A DNA stretch of 7,449 nt from contig JAMXCY010000045.1 in assembly GCA_024543015.1 (NCBI GenBank), positions 1 through 7,449 of the forward strand, read 5' to 3'. Source of the stretch: Candidatus Omnitrophota bacterium. Lineage in GTDB: Bacteria; Omnitrophota; Gorgyraeia; JAFGHF01. Positions 6,169 to 7,449 of this stretch are shown here, in pieces (positions within the stretch are counted from its first letter, which is position 1; each line of letters opens with the position of its first letter). A program made the position numbers and the translations under genes. The notes beneath the pieces were generated by a model. The model made no database searches and was not told the origin of the DNA. It saw only the letters and a program-made list of their open reading frames with translations.

Positions 6169-6795
6169 ATGTTTATTAGTCGGCAATTACGTCTAACTTT
6201 GTTGATTTCTTTCTTTGGACACCTCTTTTTGATGGGTTTTGTCTCAGTAGTATTTTTACCGAAGGGTTTTCAGAGGAAGCAATATAGTACAGTTGATTTT
6301 CTGGGTTCGATATTAGGGGGCGATGTTTCTTTTAAAGAAACCCGCCGAGCTCTTGCAAAACTTCCTCCTGAAATTGATCTCCAGAGGCAAAGTTTCTTTT
6401 ACGAGGGACCAGAGGTAGTTTTACCGGTTAAGAAAAAAATTTTCAATCCCGATGGTTTTATTGAAATAGATAATTTAAAGGAGTCAATAGCTTTTGCAGC
6501 AAGTTTTGTTGCGGCCCCGGAAGGCCATCTGGAGCGGGAAGTAATTTTCCGGCCCCCAGTTCCAAAGTATCCTGAATGGGCAGAGAGTCGAGAATCTATA
6601 GGTAACTGTGTTGTTTTTAAAATATATATCTCCAGCCGAGGCCTGGTGGAAGCAGCAACGAATGTGCAGGGCAGCGGCAACCCCGAGATAGATGCTAGCC
6701 TAGCAAGATATATTAGGAAGTGGCGTTTTGCCCCTGTTAGAGAGCAGAAGGCACAGGTGGCACAAACCGTTAAAATTAGCTTGGATCTCAAATGA
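6169..6795 (+). CDS. TonB-family energy transducer
   Basis: A 208-residue TonB-like protein. Residues about 9-30 form the single N-terminal membrane anchor and contain Ser14-x3-His18 (SFFGH), the SxxxH motif through which TonB is energised by ExbB/ExbD. Residues about 130-206 form a TonB C-terminal domain: PVPKYPEWAE, VVFKIYISSRGLVEAA, NPEIDASLARYIRKWRFAP (WRFAP at 185-189) and a final strand VKISLDL. The periplasmic middle (about 32-128) is not the long Pro/Glu/Lys-rich spacer of classic TonB and has mixed composition, so the reach across the periplasm may be short or organised differently. It is expected to join the two upstream proteins in one inner-membrane complex and energise an outer-membrane receptor or another partner; none is encoded here. 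GGTGGTGAG (6158-6166) serves as the ribosome binding site. Its TGA stop overlaps the next start as ATGA. Confidence 0.85.
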   Translation: MFISRQLRLTLLISFFGHLFLMGFVSVVFLPKGFQRKQYSTVDFLGSILGGDVSFKETRRALAKLPPEIDLQRQSFFYEGPEVVLPVKKKIFNPDGFIEIDNLKESIAFAASFVAAPEGHLEREVIFRPPVPKYPEWAESRESIGNCVVFKIYISSRGLVEAATNVQGSGNPEIDASLARYIRKWRFAPVREQKAQVAQTVKISLDLK

Positions 6796-7037
6796 TAAAA
6801 CTGGAATTTGAGACAGCAATATTTTTATATTTATTATTTTCTATTTTCGGGTTTTTGGCTATTTGGCTGGTGTTTTCAAAAATTAAGACCCCCACAGAAC
6901 ACAGTACACAGCTTGAGTCAATCTGGCAATGTTTTATCTGCACGTATATTTATGTAGATAGTAAGCATAAAAAACTTTCAGTTTGCCCTAGGTGTAAAAG
7001 TTTTAATGAGAGAGAATTTAAAGGAGGTGGACATTGA
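6792..7037 (+). CDS. Small membrane-anchored zinc-ribbon protein, function unknown
   Basis: An 81-residue protein. Residues about 8-29 form one hydrophobic membrane span (FLYLLFSIFGFLAIWLVFSK). A short soluble tail follows with two cysteine pairs, Cys47/Cys50 (CFIC) and Cys65/Cys68 (CPRC), in a CX2C-X14-CX2C arrangement typical of a rubredoxin-like zinc ribbon that probably binds one Zn2+. The last residues are glycine-rich, partly because the coding sequence also serves as the next gene's ribosome binding site. The start overlaps the tonB-like stop (ATGA, 6792-6795), implying coupled translation and a shared operon. I do not recognise a named family. The ribbon could bind protein or nucleic acid, or sense metal at the membrane; metal sensing would fit beside a TonB system but is only a suggestion. 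Confidence 0.72.
   Translation: MIKLEFETAIFLYLLFSIFGFLAIWLVFSKIKTPTEHSTQLESIWQCFICTYIYVDSKHKKLSVCPRCKSFNEREFKGGGH
7021..7030 (+). promoter_or_regulatory. Strong ribosome binding site deciding a TTG start
   Basis: AAGGAGGTGG is a near-complete anti-Shine-Dalgarno match inside the end of the zinc-ribbon gene. It lies six bases (counted from AAGGAGG) before the TTG at 7034, which overlaps the TGA stop as TTGA. It makes the rare TTG start credible. Confidence 0.75.
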
Positions 7038-7234
7038 TCACGGAGTTAGGAATAGTGGCGGGAGAAATCTGGCACTTTTTAGATGAAAAAGGTAGCTGTT
7101 CACTTTCTAGCTTAGTTGCCGGCCTGGACAAATCGCGCGATACTATTTTAATGAGTGTAGGCTGGTTGGCCAGAGAGGGCCATGTAACCTTAGTTCAAGA
7201 AGGCCAGGGTTACAAGATAGATTTACGAAAATGA
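7034..7234 (+). CDS. Winged helix-turn-helix protein, DUF2582 type
   Basis: A 66-residue single-domain protein resembling the DUF2582 winged helix family (Pfam PF10771). Features include the N-terminal IVAGEIWHFLDEKGSCSLSS, a recognition-helix region LDKSRDTILMSVGWLAREG, with the family hallmark GWLAREG (43-49), and a wing ending in YKID. The start is TTG, supported by AAGGAGGTGG just upstream, and overlaps the previous stop as TTGA. Members are tiny cytoplasmic proteins presumed to bind DNA or protein; no regulon is known to me. Its translational coupling to the membrane zinc-ribbon gene suggests the two are made in fixed proportion. It is the third helix-turn-helix-type domain encoded within about 3 kb, but of a different fold family from the two excisionase-type ones. 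Confidence 0.8.
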   Translation: MITELGIVAGEIWHFLDEKGSCSLSSLVAGLDKSRDTILMSVGWLAREGHVTLVQEGQGYKIDLRK

Positions 7235-7255
7235 AGTTAATTGGAAGGTGAGTTG

Positions 7256-7449
7256 ATGACAGAGAGTGCAAGAAGAGAAGAGAAGATTCCTATTGAGCCT
7301 CCTTTACAAGCAGTAGACTGGCGCACTTTAAGTAAAGGTTTTGGTTGGTGGGCAGCGGCGGTGTTAGTTGAATCTTGGGGACGCAAGCAAATCTGTTTAT
7401 ATCTTTGGCAGAAAAAGAAGGATGGCTGGAAGAGAAAACAGAAGTTTAC
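7256..7449 (+). CDS. Unrecognised protein, 5' part only (cut by window end)
   Basis: An open frame from the ATG at 7256 to the window edge gives 64 complete codons. AAGGTGAG (7245-7252) just upstream is a good ribosome binding site; a TTG at 7253 is directly before the ATG and in frame but less likely. The visible part starts with a charged, probably disordered tail (MTESARREEKIPIEPPLQ). A compact basic and aromatic-rich stretch follows (DWRTLSKGFGWWAAAVLVES, then ICLYLWQKKKDGWKRKQKF), which reads like beta strands with paired Trp residues. There is no signal peptide or obvious membrane span in the visible portion. I cannot assign a family. It lies 21 bases after the winged helix gene on the same strand, so it is probably part of the same operon. 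Confidence 0.7.
   Translation, partial: MTESARREEKIPIEPPLQAVDWRTLSKGFGWWAAAVLVESWGRKQICLYLWQKKKDGWKRKQKF

Overview
This 7.4 kb window is a densely packed, wholly plus-strand block of bacterial genes of moderate GC content. It comes from a diderm (Gram-negative-type) organism, as shown by an ExbB/ExbD/TonB set, an S41 C-terminal processing protease, a YibQ-like divergent polysaccharide deacetylase and a bactofilin. The gene mix (GatB, CtpA-type protease, divergent deacetylase, TsaD, bactofilin with a helix-turn-helix, DUF2582-type winged helix) is reminiscent of uncultured Omnitrophota (former OP3). That placement is inference from gene content and cannot be proved from one window.

Layout. 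Positions 1-263 hold the 3' end of gatB. An S41 protease (256-1632), a divergent polysaccharide deacetylase (1645-2412), tsaD (2423-3403) and an MgtC/SapB-family membrane protein (3416-4093) follow with overlaps or gaps of 8 to 12 bases. A bactofilin carrying an extra C-terminal excisionase-type helix-turn-helix comes next (4112-4678). The only real intergenic region, 4679-4793, contains a terminator-like hairpin, a good Shine-Dalgarno sequence, a 35-base palindrome and a possible 12-codon leader ORF that stops one base before the next gene. That next gene (4794-5111) encodes a small protein with the same kind of helix-turn-helix plus a C-terminal membrane anchor. It is followed closely by exbB/tolQ-like (5124-5750), exbD/tolR-like (5752-6153) and tonB-like (6169-6795) genes. 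A membrane-anchored zinc-ribbon protein (6792-7037), a DUF2582-type winged helix protein (7034-7234) and the 5' part of an unrecognised gene (7256 to the window end) complete the block. The last junctions are ATGA/TTGA overlaps.

Functionally the first half is housekeeping: tRNA charging and modification (GatB, TsaD), envelope proteolysis and probable peptidoglycan-related hydrolysis (protease plus deacetylase). The second half is an envelope energy-transduction operon, in which a proton channel would drive a TonB-type transducer. The most notable point is that two consecutive genes place the same excisionase-type DNA-binding fold on a cytoskeletal polymer (bactofilin) and on the membrane, directly upstream of the proton-channel genes, with unusual leader RNA between them. 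No rRNA, tRNA, CRISPR array, insertion sequence or attachment site was seen.
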